A stretch of DNA of 64,000 bases from Ignavibacteriales bacterium (GCA_016714125.1 JADJNX010000003.1:1-64000), one strand, 5' to 3'; numbered from the stretch's first letter, positions 1 through 8,857 are shown. The notes: generated by a model from the letters alone, not told the origin. Made by a program: numbers and translations.

Positions 1-375
1 TGAACGAGTAGTATTCCCCGATGCTACAATTTTGATCGATTATATGCTCCAGAAGTCGATTGACCTTATTCAGAAACTGATTATTTATCCTGAAAACATG
101 ATGAAAAACATCCTTCTGACAAGAGGGTCTCACTTATTCTCAAAAAGTGTTACTGGCTTTAACTGAGTCGGGTCTGTCTAGAGAAGCGTCTTATGCAGCA
201 GTACAGGATGCTGCAATGAGAGTCTGAGGATGAATCTCTCAACTCTTAAAGATGAACTACTCCAAAAATGATGTTGTAGAAAAACAATATTACCACAGAA
301 CGATTTGATTCAATTTTTGATCTTAAAAATTCACTTAAAAATGTGGATTACATCTTTAACAGAGCCTTTAAATAA
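1..375 (+). CDS. purB: Adenylosuccinate lyase, 3' end only, frame broken
   Basis: Purine biosynthesis enzyme that splits SAICAR and adenylosuccinate. Only the C-terminal ~125 residues lie in the window. Translation in three changing frames gives ERVVFPDATILIDYMLQ, then PENMMKNILLTRG, then LTYSQKVLLALTESGLSRE, AAVQDAAMRV, and finally an SLKNVDYIFNRAFK tail before TAA at 373-375; this matches the purB C-terminal domain in order and spacing. No single frame stays open: shifts are needed near 130, near 228 (TGG appears as TG), near 245 and near 272. That many lesions could mean a decayed gene, but the same indel pattern affects other essential genes in this window, so sequence error is equally likely. 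Identity is secure; functionality cannot be judged. Confidence 0.8.
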
Positions 376-412
376 AAAAAGAGGCTGCCCCAATTGAGAT
401 GAGCTCTTTTTT
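375..412 (+). terminator. Probable terminator after purB
   Basis: AAAAGAG at 377-383 pairs with CTCTTTT at 404-410, followed by T residues. The spacer resembles the GAGGCTG...ATTGAGA sequence of the much better hairpin at 1909-1954, suggesting a damaged copy of the same terminator. Confidence 0.35.
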
Positions 413-522
413 CAGGCGGTTTTCCTATGATAAAGAAAATTGTCATGCAAAGTTGATATGCTCTTTTTGGCGATTTTAACATTTATTTCTTGAATTCAAA
501 CATTTCTTGCTATAGAACAATT

Positions 523-1728
523 CTAATCCCCAATAGGCACCCTCCATTTAAGCTTCCGTTCACTATCGAATTCTTTGTCAATCATTAACAGGTTATCTAT
601 TCTTACATAGGCATAAAGCCACCCTTTTAAAGTCTTGTTTTGAAGGGCTGTAATTGAAAAATCATCCACTTCGAAAGAGTAGAGGTGGAAATAGTTTAAT
701 AATGTGTTAACAAAAAATATATTCACTATTTTTTTACCATAACTCTCCTCATATACGAGAAATAAACTCCCCTCATCACTAAGATCAGAAATCAATTCGG
801 GAAAGCCTAATGTGACTTCGTCAAACTTTTGTTTATACCTTTTAACTTTTACTTTAGCCTTAATCGAAGAGAGTTGACTTTGATCTTTAAGTATCAAAAT
901 GTTATTTAGGTTCGCTTCGGGTTCTTTGTAGGGATCGACGGGACGGAAACCGGTGTCGTCTTTTGTGTAATAGATTTTTGAATCAGCAGCAATGAAACTG
1001 CTATCGAGTACTTCCTCCCAGAGATCAGGCCTTTGAGTCAGCATTATGTTTCCGGAAAAAGGATTTGGAACAGAGGTAACGATGGAAAATGAATCCGTTG
1101 AAGAACTGATTCCTGAAAAGCAAATTTTTAACATAAGTTGTTTTACAAGCGATGACAAACTTAAACCCAGAATGAGATCAGCCCGGGCAGGGAAAGTCAC
1201 TTCAAGTTCGTCAGAATCGAAGTTAAGAATGGCGATATAAAGTTTTGGTTATCATTTGTGATGGTTTTATTTCCCCCCCAACTGTTGTCTAATAAACCAA
1301 ATTTGATCTTCAGGTAAAGAGATTTAAGATCGATGATTTTCCCTTGGAGCTTCTACTGAACATTCGCAAAACGAGGAAAATATCCCTCTGCCAAGCCAGA
1401 CAAATAACAAATCACGCTCAACAAATCGGAGCAATCTTTGATCATATAATTTGATAAAGTTGTGAGGAAAGAGATCAAACCTGCATCAGTTAGAATAGCG
1501 TTTTCGTGAGTAGAGCTTAATTTTAGTATTTTTATCCGGCTCGAGAGAGAAAAGCTGATAATTTTCGATTGTTTTACTGATTTTTATTTCAGGGTATAAT
1601 TCCAGGAGAAGAGAAAGGGTATGTTCCCTGATATTTTCGGTATTCTGTGGTATTAGCACGACGGTTAGATAAAACCAAAAAGCTATCAACCTTACGAGGC
1701 TATTATTATTTCGGTAATAACAAATCAT
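523..1728 (-). CDS. Unrecognised protein of ~400 residues, frame broken
   Basis: No family recognised. The minus strand from ATG at 1728 to the stop at 523 reads as one protein if about three frame changes are allowed: an N-terminal part with a hydrophobic stretch (LIAFWFYLTVVLIPQ, a possible signal or anchor), a middle part including AILTDAGLISFLTTLSNYM and SVICYLSGLAEGYFPRF, and a C-terminal part of about 225 residues containing SVPNPFSGNIML and ending WRVPIGD. The parts abut without gaps, which is why I join them; one TAG at about 1357 also interrupts the middle. The NPF triplet resembles a T9SS motif but lies far from the C-terminus, so I do not call it sorting-related. It stands alone between two hairpins (375-412 and 1909-1954). 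Could instead be a degenerate gene. Confidence 0.4.
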
Positions 1729-1908
1729 GATGATTTCTTAAGAATTGTTTTTTTATCAAATAATTAGAAGTCAATATATATATATCACTCAATAATAACA
1801 ATACTTCCTTTTAATATTCTTGCAAATCTTCATAATCAAAATAATCATTCACTCTAAATTCCCTGTTTACGAAACAATTTCTACCATTTGCCTAAGGGGT
1901 GCTTGAAC

Positions 1909-1954
1909 AAAAAAAAGAGGCTGTGCCTATTGAGACAGCCTCTAAATTTTTGCC
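1909..1954 (-). terminator. Intrinsic terminator for the aldehyde dehydrogenase gene
   Basis: On the minus strand AGAGGCTGT and ACAGCCTCT form a perfect 9-bp stem around a ~10-base loop and are followed directly by a run of eight T. It lies just downstream of the aldehyde dehydrogenase stop at 1993. The rest of the 1729-1992 gap shows nothing else. Confidence 0.85.
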
Positions 1955-1992
1955 AATTATTAAAGATTCTTCTTTAACGACAGGACATTCGC

Positions 1993-3525
1993 CTAAAGAT
2001 CAAATTTGATCCCTTGAGCGAGAGGAATTGTGTTCGAATAATTGATCGTATTTGTTTGCCTTCTCATGTAAGCCCTCCACGAATCTGATCCTGATTCTCT
2101 GCCACCACCGGTTTCTTTTTCACCACCAAATGCACCACCAATTTCGGCACCGGATGTACCGATATTAACATTGGCGATACCACAATCGGAACCTCTTGTT
2201 GAAAGGAATTCTTCAGTTTCACGCATATTCAAGGAGAATATTGCTGAGGAGAGTCCCTGAACAACATCATTTTGAATTGCGATGGCATCTTTAACATCAC
2301 CTTTATACTTAATCATATAAAGTATTGGGGCAAATGTTTCTTCCTGTACAATTTGGAAATGATTTTCAACTTCACAGATAGCAGGTCTTACATAACATCC
2401 TGATTCGTATCCGGCACCGGTAAGAACTTCACCACCGTAGAGAATCTTTCCACCCGCTTTTTTAACTTCTTCAAGGGCATTTGTAAAATCTTTTACTGCA
2501 CCTTTGTCGATAAGTGGACCAACATGGTTGGCAATATCGAGAGGATTTCCAATTTTTAAAGAGCCATAAGCTTTAATAATGGTGCCTTTAATTTTTTCAA
2601 AGATGCTCTCATGGATAATTAAGCGACGGGTTGAAGTACAACGCTGTCCGGCTGTTCCAACTGCACCAAAAACGATTGCAGGAAGTGCAAGTTGCAGATC
2701 AGCATTTTCGGTCAGAATAATTGCATTGTTACCGCCAAGCTCCATAATCGCTTTTCCAAATCTTCCGGCGATTACTGAATTGGCATGTTTTCCAACGCGT
2801 GTTGAGCCTGTTAACGAAATTAGAGGGATTCTCTTGTCGTTTAATATTTGCTCACCAATGGTGGAACCTTTGCCAACGATCAACGAAAATACTCCCTCGG
2901 GGAGGTTATTCCCTTCAATAACGCGGGCAACGATTTTTTGAACCGCTACAGCGGCAAGAGGAACTTTTGAACTTGGTTTCCACAGGTTAACATCACCACA
3001 GACGGCTGCCAACATCGCATTCCACGACCAGACTGCAACCGGGAAGTTAAACGCTGATATGGTACAAACTATTCCAAGTGGATGCCATTGTTCATACATT
3101 CTGTGGTCAGGTCTTTCGGAATGCATAGTTAATCCGTATAATTGGCGTGACAATCCCACAGCAAAATCACAGATATCGATCATTTCCTGAACTTCGCCCC
3201 AACCTTCCTGGAGGGATTTTCCCATTTCGTAGGAAACCAGTCTTCCAAGGGGATCTTTATATTTTCTAAGTTCATCACCAATTTGTCTTACGATCTCACC
3301 TCTTTTGGGGGCAGGAACATCACGCCAAACCAGAAAAGCTTCTGAAGCTTTTTGTACGATCTGTTCATAGTCCTCTTCTGATGCCTGATAAACAGTTGCT
3401 ATTTTTTCGCCCGAACCGGGTGAGTATATTTCCAGTTTTCCGGCTGTGTCGGTTTTTTTCCATTCTCTACCCGTACACGATCCGTAATTATATTCTTCTA
3501 TTCCAAGTGTTTTAAGGAATTCCAT
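1993..3525 (-). CDS. amaB: Alpha-aminoadipic semialdehyde dehydrogenase (ALDH7 family)
   Basis: NAD-dependent aldehyde dehydrogenase, cytoplasmic, predicted to oxidise 2-aminoadipate 6-semialdehyde to 2-aminoadipate in lysine breakdown. At 510 residues it is the normal ALDH7 (antiquitin/AMADH) length. Visible landmarks: SAFNFPVAVW around residue 157 (nucleotide pocket Asn160), SLTGST near 237, MELGGNNA with the general-base Glu262, GTAGQRCTSTRR with catalytic Cys296, and QEETFAPILY near 393. ALDH7 is preferred over other ALDHs because of the overall similarity and because the divergent neighbour is lysine 6-aminotransferase, whose product is this enzyme's substrate. Start ATG at 3525 is preceded by GGGAGAAG. 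The symbol is by family; substrate is inferred from context. Confidence 0.85.
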   Translation of the reverse strand: MEFLKTLGIEEYNYGSCTGREWKKTDTAGKLEIYSPGSGEKIATVYQASEEDYEQIVQKASEAFLVWRDVPAPKRGEIVRQIGDELRKYKDPLGRLVSYEMGKSLQEGWGEVQEMIDICDFAVGLSRQLYGLTMHSERPDHRMYEQWHPLGIVCTISAFNFPVAVWSWNAMLAAVCGDVNLWKPSSKVPLAAVAVQKIVARVIEGNNLPEGVFSLIVGKGSTIGEQILNDKRIPLISLTGSTRVGKHANSVIAGRFGKAIMELGGNNAIILTENADLQLALPAIVFGAVGTAGQRCTSTRRLIIHESIFEKIKGTIIKAYGSLKIGNPLDIANHVGPLIDKGAVKDFTNALEEVKKAGGKILYGGEVLTGAGYESGCYVRPAICEVENHFQIVQEETFAPILYMIKYKGDVKDAIAIQNDVVQGLSSAIFSLNMRETEEFLSTRGSDCGIANVNIGTSGAEIGGAFGGEKETGGGRESGSDSWRAYMRRQTNTINYSNTIPLAQGIKFDL

Positions 3526-3557
3526 TGCTTCTCCCGAAATAATAAAAATGTATCCTT

Positions 3558-3565
3558 CAAATATA
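3558..3565 (-). promoter_or_regulatory. Candidate -7 box for the aldehyde dehydrogenase gene
   Basis: TATATTTG on the minus strand fits the Bacteroidota TAnnTTTG -7 consensus and sits ~32 bases upstream of the ATG. A clear -33 TTTG is not present. Confidence 0.4.
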
Positions 3566-3639
3566 TGGATATTGCCGTAATGGAATTATGCAATAATTTA
3601 TTAATATTGTGTGAATGGGGATTTTTATCACAATTTAAT

Positions 3640-3653
3640 AACCCCCCGGGGTT
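3640..3653. promoter_or_regulatory. Inverted repeat, possible operator
   Basis: AACCCC-CC-GGGGTT is a perfect 6+2+6 inverted repeat in the divergent promoter region, touching the likely -33 element of the lysine aminotransferase promoter. An operator for a shared regulator is a guess from position only. The 355-base gap 3526-3880 holds this, two -7 boxes and a small reading frame. Confidence 0.3.
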
Positions 3654-3682
3654 TCTTCTGAGGACATTTTTTTGTATATTTG
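3652..3682 (+). promoter_or_regulatory. Candidate Bacteroidota promoter toward lysine aminotransferase
   Basis: TTTC at 3652-3655, 19 bases, then TATATTTG at 3675-3682. The -7 element matches TAnnTTTG exactly and the -33 element matches 3 of 4. Transcription would begin around 3687, giving a ~190-base leader before the ATG at 3881. Confidence 0.45.
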
Positions 3683-3686
3683 TATC

Positions 3687-3791
3687 ATGAGATTAATATT
3701 TAGTGCATCAGCAAAACTGCATCCCGGTTCCCCATTTGGGAGGCGTCCGCTGAGAAGTTATTTCGTTTCCAAATTCGAGTCCGTTTTTTAA
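3687..3791 (+). CDS. Possible 34-residue leader peptide (small ORF)
   Basis: ATG at 3687 opens a 34-codon frame ending TAA at 3789-3791, with peptide beginning MRLIFSASAKLHPGSP and ending FVSKFESVF. The ATG falls at the start site predicted from the TATATTTG box at 3675-3682, so it could be translated without a leader. The peptide is rich in Arg, Lys, Ser and Phe and matches no family I know. It lies in the long leader of the lysine aminotransferase gene. Chance occurrence is quite possible; conservation in relatives would decide. Confidence 0.25.
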   Translation: MRLIFSASAKLHPGSPFGRRPLRSYFVSKFESVF

Positions 3792-3880
3792 CGATACCCT
3801 CCCCTTTACTATTCCCTTTTACAGTTCCCTTTAAGTTTTACAAGTTTTTCTTTAAGTTCAATTCCTTTCGGGAGGTCTCA

Positions 3881-5224
3881 ATGAACAATATATCTACATT
3901 TAGTGGTAGTAAAATCACAGCCCACGATGTTTTTCCAATTCTTCATAAACATATCCTTGCAGATGGTTATGACTTTATTTTGGATATTAAAAACAGTCAC
4001 GGCTGTTATATGGTTGAAGAAAGAACAGGTCATGAATACCTCGATTTCTTCTCTTTTTTTGCATCATCAGCTCTTGGGATGAATCATCCTAAATTAAATA
4101 ATCCGGAATTCAGAGATAAGATTGCCTGGGCAGCAATTAATAAACCCTCTAATTCAGATATCTACACGATTTATAAAGCCGAACTGGTTGATGCAATTCA
4201 CCGAATTGCAATGCCCGATCATTTTAAGTACCTCTTTTTTGTTGAGGGTGGTGCCGTAGCAGTTGAAAATGGATTAAAAGTTGCTTTCGACTGGAAAGTC
4301 AGAAAAAACTTCCGCAAGGGCTACAAGGAGGAAAAGGGTCACAAAGTGATTCATTTTAAAGAGGCTTTTCATGGCAGGACAGGTTATACGATGTCGTTAA
4401 CCAATACCGACCCCACAAAAGTTGATCTTTTCCCTAAATTCGACTGGCCCCGCATAAGTAATCCTAAAATAAAATTTCCGCTGGCTGAAAATCTTGATGC
4501 TGTTATCAAAGCTGAAGAACAAGCTGTTAATGAAATTTATGCTGCAATAGAAGCCTACAAAGATGATATTGCTTTAATTATTATCGAACCAATTCAAGCT
4601 GAAGGTGGAGATAACCACTTCAGAAAAGAATTTTTGGTTAAGCTGAGAGAAATTGCCAACGAAAACGATATTTTACTGATGTTTGATGAAGTTCAGACCG
4701 GTGTTGGTTTAACGGGTAAGATGTGGGCTGCAGAACATTTTGTAATGCCTGATATTCTTTCATTTGGAAAGAAGATGCAGGTTTGTGGAATCATGGTCTC
4801 AGACCGTGTAAATGAAGAGCCGGATAATGTGTTTAAAGTGTCTTCAAGAATCAACTCAACCTGGGGCGGTAATTTGACTGATATGGTCAGAGCTGCTAAA
4901 ATTCTCGAGGTGATAAAGGAAGACGGTTTGGTTCAGAACTCTGCTGTCATGGGAGATCTGCTGCTTTCAGAACTGAACGATATGCAACTTGAATTCCCTA
5001 CCCTGGTTTCAGGTGTCAGGGGAAGAGGTTTGATGTGTGCTTTTGATTTTGATAATAAGGCAATCAGAAATGAATTTATCAGCCGCTGCTGGAAAGCCCG
5101 ATTAATGATGCTTTCCTGTGGTGAAAGAAGTGTCAGGTTTAGAACACCTTTGACAATTCAGCCGGAGGATTTATTAAAGGGTTGCAAAATTATCAGAGAA
5201 GTGTTAAATTCGCTTATCAAATAA
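3881..5224 (+). CDS. lat: L-lysine 6-aminotransferase
   Basis: PLP enzyme (class III aminotransferase fold) that moves the epsilon-amino group of lysine to 2-oxoglutarate, giving 2-aminoadipate 6-semialdehyde and glutamate. Length 447 is normal for the LAT family. Visible: FFVEGGAVAVENGLK near residue 119 (phosphate-binding region), HFKEAFHGRTGYTMSLTNTD, IIIEPIQAEGGDNHFR near 233, FDEVQTG with PLP-pyridine Asp269, and SFGKKMQVCG with Schiff-base Lys297. The KKMQVCGI context is typical of LAT and distinguishes it from ornithine or GABA aminotransferases. ATG follows GGGAGG at a good distance. It is divergent from the ALDH7 gene, its pathway partner, and is followed by a strong terminator. Frame is intact. 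Confidence 0.9.
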   Translation: MNNISTFSGSKITAHDVFPILHKHILADGYDFILDIKNSHGCYMVEERTGHEYLDFFSFFASSALGMNHPKLNNPEFRDKIAWAAINKPSNSDIYTIYKAELVDAIHRIAMPDHFKYLFFVEGGAVAVENGLKVAFDWKVRKNFRKGYKEEKGHKVIHFKEAFHGRTGYTMSLTNTDPTKVDLFPKFDWPRISNPKIKFPLAENLDAVIKAEEQAVNEIYAAIEAYKDDIALIIIEPIQAEGGDNHFRKEFLVKLREIANENDILLMFDEVQTGVGLTGKMWAAEHFVMPDILSFGKKMQVCGIMVSDRVNEEPDNVFKVSSRINSTWGGNLTDMVRAAKILEVIKEDGLVQNSAVMGDLLLSELNDMQLEFPTLVSGVRGRGLMCAFDFDNKAIRNEFISRCWKARLMMLSCGERSVRFRTPLTIQPEDLLKGCKIIREVLNSLIK

Positions 5225-5260
5225 CTTTCAGGTTATATACCTTTAAAACTACTTGCAGAC

Positions 5261-5292
5261 AACGGCTCCTTCGAGGAGCCGTTTCTTTTTTA
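5261..5292 (+). terminator. Intrinsic terminator after lat
   Basis: AACGGCTCCT and AGGAGCCGTT form a perfect 10-bp stem with a 3-base TCG loop, followed by TTTCTTTTTT. It also separates lat from the convergent apt gene. Confidence 0.9.
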
Positions 5293-5319
5293 AATGGTCG
5301 ATTTGTTCAAAGATTGGAA

Positions 5320-5844
5320 TTAATTTTCGTCATCATAGCTGATGAGAGTATCAACATTATATCCAACAAGTTTTGCTCTGCCGGGGATAAATGATAATTC
5401 TATCAGAAATTGAACGGAAACCACTTCACCACCGGCTTTTTCAATAAGTTTTATCGCAGCAGCCGCTGTGCCCCCTGTTGCCAGAAGATCGTCGTGTAAC
5501 AAAACTTTTTCACTCGGTTTGATCGCATCAAGATGCATTTCTATCGAATCTGTTCCATATTCAAGTGTATAACTTTCTGAATATTTTTCAGATGGCAGTT
5601 TTCCCGGCTTTCTGATTAATACAAATCCTGCGTTAAGTCGTGAAGCCAAAATTCCGCCAAAAATGAACCCTCGTGATTCGATCCCAACAACTTTGGTAAT
5701 TCCAAGGTCTTTAACTTTTTCATATAACAAATCGGCAGCATGGTTTAATGCTTTTGGGTCTTGCAACAGAGTTGTTATATCGCGGAACATAATCCCGGCT
5801 TTTGGAAAATCTTTAATACTTCTAATGCTTTTCTTCAAATCCAT
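5320..5844 (-). CDS. apt: Adenine phosphoribosyltransferase
   Basis: Purine salvage: adenine plus PRPP to AMP. The 174-residue protein has FPKAGIMFRDITTLL near the N-terminus, GIESRGFIFG near residue 54, the adenine-side RKPGKLP loop, and the PRPP-binding motif VLLHDDLLATGGTA near residue 113. Length and motif order are canonical. It is the last gene of the minus-strand run that includes the enoyl-CoA hydratase and polX; the hydratase stop at 5856 is ~12 bases before its ATG, so co-transcription is likely. Confidence 0.95.
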   Translation of the reverse strand: MDLKKSIRSIKDFPKAGIMFRDITTLLQDPKALNHAADLLYEKVKDLGITKVVGIESRGFIFGGILASRLNAGFVLIRKPGKLPSEKYSESYTLEYGTDSIEMHLDAIKPSEKVLLHDDLLATGGTAAAAIKLIEKAGGEVVSVQFLIELSFIPGRAKLVGYNVDTLISYDDEN

Positions 5845-5855
5845 GATTTACCTCA

Positions 5856-6600
5856 TTATTTATTAAGAAATTGATCTATTTCGGATTTAAACTCATCCGT
5901 CGTCCTGCTGATCACATTATATTTTGTGCCATTTGAATCGATCTTTTATAATCAAGCGATGAAATTGTTCTCAACAGTTTTTGTCTGTTTGATACTCTCC
6001 TGCGAATTCTGGTTTAGTTTTTCAGCGAGAATAATCGAATCTTTCATAACATCGTCAGAAATAAAATCGATTAATCCAAACTCAAGAGCCCTTTCCACTC
6101 TAAGAATTTCAGCAGAAATGAGTAACTGTCGTGCCTTAAATTCCCCCATCCTTCTGAGGAGAAGATATGAAACAATCGCCGGGAGAAAACCAATTCTCAC
6201 TTCGCTGTAACCAAACATTGCATTTGTTTTATCAGCAAATATAAAATCACATGCTGTTGCCAATCCACAACCTCCAGCGATTGCCGGTCCGTTTACTGCT
6301 GCAATAGTTGGTTTACCTGATTCATAAACGGTTAATATCAATTTTGTAATTAACGAAGAATCAAGATCATTTTCTTTTACTGAATTATTTCGTAATTGTT
6401 GCAGATATTCAAGGTCGGCACCGGCGGAGAATGCTTTACCACTCCCTGTGATAATTATCGATTTAACCTCGGGATTGGATTCACATTTATTAAAAATCGA
6501 TATAAAACCATTAATCATCTCCGGAGAGGGCATTTCGCTTCTCGGGTCTGTTTAATGTTAATATCGCTGTGTTATTCTCTAAACGAATATCTGTCATCAT
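5856..6600 (-). CDS. Enoyl-CoA hydratase/isomerase family protein, frame broken
   Basis: Crotonase-fold enzyme hydrating 2-enoyl-CoA in beta-oxidation or amino-acid catabolism. The central part (5952-6533) shows GKAFSAGADLEYLQQL, with the first oxyanion-hole loop, and NGPAIAGGCGLATACD, with the second, plus FGYSEVRIGFLPA. The N-terminus TDIRLENNTAILTLNRPEKRNAL lies upstream in another frame, starting at ATG 6600, which overlaps the polX stop (ATGA). The C-terminus LLRTISSLDYKRSIQMAQ and SRTTDEFKSEIDQFLNK lies downstream in two further frames, to TAA at 5856. Joined length ~245 is normal for the family. Three single-base shifts are needed; probable sequence errors. Exact substrate is unknown; crotonyl-CoA from glutaryl-CoA is one plausible substrate. 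Confidence 0.8.
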
Positions 6601-8258
6601 TTTCTCCCAAGAAAATTTCTAAAAGCATCTAAATCGAAACAATTTATCACCTCTGAACTTTTCATTCCGGCTTTTCGAGCAATCTTGATACCATATCTTA
6701 CACTGCCCAATTGTGTTGTGGAATGTGCATCAGGATTTATGCTGAAGAGACAATTTTTGTCGCGCGCCTCAAATATCCTTCTCCAGTCCAGATCGAGCCT
6801 GTAAGTGGAAGCATTTATTTCAATAGCAACATTGTTGGCACAACATGCATCAATAATTTTATCAAAATCAGCTTCAAATTCGGGTCTTTCAAGTAATATT
6901 CGTCCGCTCGGATGTCCTAAAACATCTGTATGAGGATTTTCCACAGCTCTTATTATTCTGGCAGTCATATCCTCTTTGTTTAGCGAAAACCGTGAATGGA
7001 TTGAAGCTACAACAAAATCAAAATTCTTTAGAAATTCATCTCCATAATCGAGCGTTCCATCTCTGAGTATATCAGCTTCGATTCCATGAAATATTGTGGT
7101 TTTATGCTCAGCCGCAACTGCAGAAATAACTTCTTTTTGTTTAAATACCTTGTCTTCCCACATACCGCTTGCCTGAAAAGAGGCTTTGCTGTGATCGCAG
7201 ACAGCAAAATATTTATAACCCATAGCCAAACCGGCAGAGACCATCTCAGAGAGAGTATTTGCCCCGTCGGAAAAGTTTGTATGAAAGTGAAAACAACCTT
7301 TAAAATCTGACAACTTAAGGTCTGATGCTAAAAATCTTTCATCATTAATAAAAGGAAGAAGTTCCTTTTCTCTCATTTCGGGGTTGAAGTAAGGGAGATT
7401 AAACCTTTTGAATACATCGTGTTCCGAGTATAAACCTTTTGTATTGATTTCATGAAGACTGTACTTTTGCACAAAATCCTCTGAACCTGTCGTCTTATAT
7501 AAGGTCAGGCAATAATCATTCTTATTAGTCTTACAGTAGACAGTAATATTTATCTTATCGGCAAAACTTGAAGGTTTTGAATATTCCAGATCAGGAACAT
7601 CAAGCAACATCCGCAGTTCATGTAGGACCGGCTCAGGCTCAGTAGTCATAATCACAAATTCAAGTGTGGAAATGACTTCCATATTTCTACGATATTCCCC
7701 TGTAACAGAATATTCCTCCACCTCCGGAAAGTTGGCAAATATCCCAAGTATCTCGTCAACCAGAAATCCGGCTACATCCAGTCTGATAAAATTTTGATTC
7801 TGTTTATAAAGTCTTACACTTTCAATGAGTTTCTCGGCAGATGCCTCAGTGAAACCTTTTACTTTTGTAATTTCCCCTGAAATACAAAAATTCTCAAGTT
7901 TGGAGATATTGGTAATACCAAATTCAAAATAGAGTTGAATGGCTTTTTTAGGTCCAAGTCCCCTTATTTTATTAATTTCAATTAATCCCTCAGGAACTTC
8001 TGCCTTGATTTCCCTCAATGCAGTAGAATATCCCAGATTAAAATGATCAGCAATCACAGAAAGTATTCCTTTGCCAATTCCCTTCATTTGGGCCAGTTGC
8101 CCCGATTCAAAAAGTTGCGACAAATCTTCCTGTATCCCGGAAATAATGGAATAAGCTTTTTTGAACGCACTAATTTTGAAAACATTTTCACCCTTCAATT
8201 CGAGAAGGTAAGTGATTTCATCTATTATTGCGAGTATTTGTTGTTTATCATCGTTCAT
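6597..8258 (-). CDS. polX: DNA polymerase X-family protein with PHP exonuclease; palm motif degenerate
   Basis: Bacterial PolX proteins combine an 8-kDa HhH domain, a polymerase palm and a C-terminal PHP 3'-5' exonuclease, and act in base-excision repair. Here helix-hairpin-helix regions lie at ~25-120 (KGIGKGILSVI, IRGLGPKKA, VKGFTEASAEKL). The PHP domain from ~321 looks intact: FHFHTNFSDG, FAVCDHSKAS, HGIEADIL, VVASIHSRF, VLGHPSGRILL, FSINPDAHST. The palm is unusual: the GSYRRG...GDLDIL signature is GEYRRNMEVISTLEFV at ~187-202 and the third-aspartate strand is INITVYC at ~236, so all three metal-binding aspartates appear replaced. The protein is therefore probably an exonuclease or structural repair factor rather than a polymerase. 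Frame intact, 553 residues, normal length. Confidence 0.85.
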   Translation of the reverse strand: MNDDKQQILAIIDEITYLLELKGENVFKISAFKKAYSIISGIQEDLSQLFESGQLAQMKGIGKGILSVIADHFNLGYSTALREIKAEVPEGLIEINKIRGLGPKKAIQLYFEFGITNISKLENFCISGEITKVKGFTEASAEKLIESVRLYKQNQNFIRLDVAGFLVDEILGIFANFPEVEEYSVTGEYRRNMEVISTLEFVIMTTEPEPVLHELRMLLDVPDLEYSKPSSFADKINITVYCKTNKNDYCLTLYKTTGSEDFVQKYSLHEINTKGLYSEHDVFKRFNLPYFNPEMREKELLPFINDERFLASDLKLSDFKGCFHFHTNFSDGANTLSEMVSAGLAMGYKYFAVCDHSKASFQASGMWEDKVFKQKEVISAVAAEHKTTIFHGIEADILRDGTLDYGDEFLKNFDFVVASIHSRFSLNKEDMTARIIRAVENPHTDVLGHPSGRILLERPEFEADFDKIIDACCANNVAIEINASTYRLDLDWRRIFEARDKNCLFSINPDAHSTTQLGSVRYGIKIARKAGMKSSEVINCFDLDAFRNFLGRK

Positions 8259-8857
8259 AATAATGGTAGAAATTTAAAAAATAAAAGAGTGTTTAATATA
8301 CCAAAAAATGCACCAAAAAATAACTGCCACGGAGTGTGACATTTAAGCTGAAATCTTGCCCATGCCAAAACTAAAATCACCGGTAATAACATCAATCCCC
8401 ACCACCCAAAAATGAATATAAAAGTACCCGTCAATCCCCCTGCACCCATCGTATGAGCACTAATCTTCCAAAAAAGATTTACAAAAAAGAGGAAAAGCAG
8501 ATTTAGAAGATAAATAATGAACAGGATTCTGGTTTCATCCGCAAATTGATCCCAAGGGATAAGTAGATACCCGGTTAATATTATCGCCGCAAAAACAAGA
8601 TAAGGCATGTGCCTTTCGTTTCTATTACGAGCATCTGCATCCGCAATATTCCCCTTTTTAAGAAAGAGAATAAAAACCAAAACGGGGAAAACCACTGTAA
8701 AAAGTGAGGTATATAAAAGGGAGGTTAACCGATGGTCATGATTGGATTCAAAGGAGTAGATTATGGCGATAAAAGAGATCAGATTTACAACGGGGGGTAA
8801 AAAAAGATAAGAGATTATTTTGGCAAGCTGGTCCTGTTTGATTGAGGATCCATTCAT
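8255..8857 (-). CDS. PAP2-like integral membrane protein
   Basis: About 200 residues with five to six hydrophobic segments (LPPVVNLISFIAIIYSF, SLFTVVFPVLVFILFL, PYLVFAAIILTGYLLI, ILFIIYLLNLLFLFFV, GTFIFIFGWWGLMLLPVIL, LFFGAFFGILNTLLFF). Between segments are RNRNERHMPY and KISAHTMGAGGLTG, which sit where PAP2-type lipid phosphatases have their KxxxxxxRP and SxH motifs, but the residues are only partly kept. I read it as a PAP2-superfamily membrane protein common in Bacteroidota, perhaps acting on polyprenyl or lipid phosphates; activity is uncertain. It overlaps the dus gene start by 4 bases and polX by 4, so it is translated as part of that operon. Confidence 0.6.
   Translation of the reverse strand: MNGSSIKQDQLAKIISYLFLPPVVNLISFIAIIYSFESNHDHRLTSLLYTSLFTVVFPVLVFILFLKKGNIADADARNRNERHMPYLVFAAIILTGYLLIPWDQFADETRILFIIYLLNLLFLFFVNLFWKISAHTMGAGGLTGTFIFIFGWWGLMLLPVILVLAWARFQLKCHTPWQLFFGAFFGILNTLLFFKFLPLL

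Noticed and set aside
2579..2941. A 120-codon plus-strand frame inside the aldehyde dehydrogenase gene
   Set aside because: Lies wholly antisense to the conserved catalytic region and matches no family.
3690..3880. Lysine or thiamine riboswitch in the lat leader
   Set aside because: A CTGAGA string occurs near 3747, but the other conserved thiamine-box elements and the lysine-riboswitch core are missing; no convincing multi-helix fold by eye.
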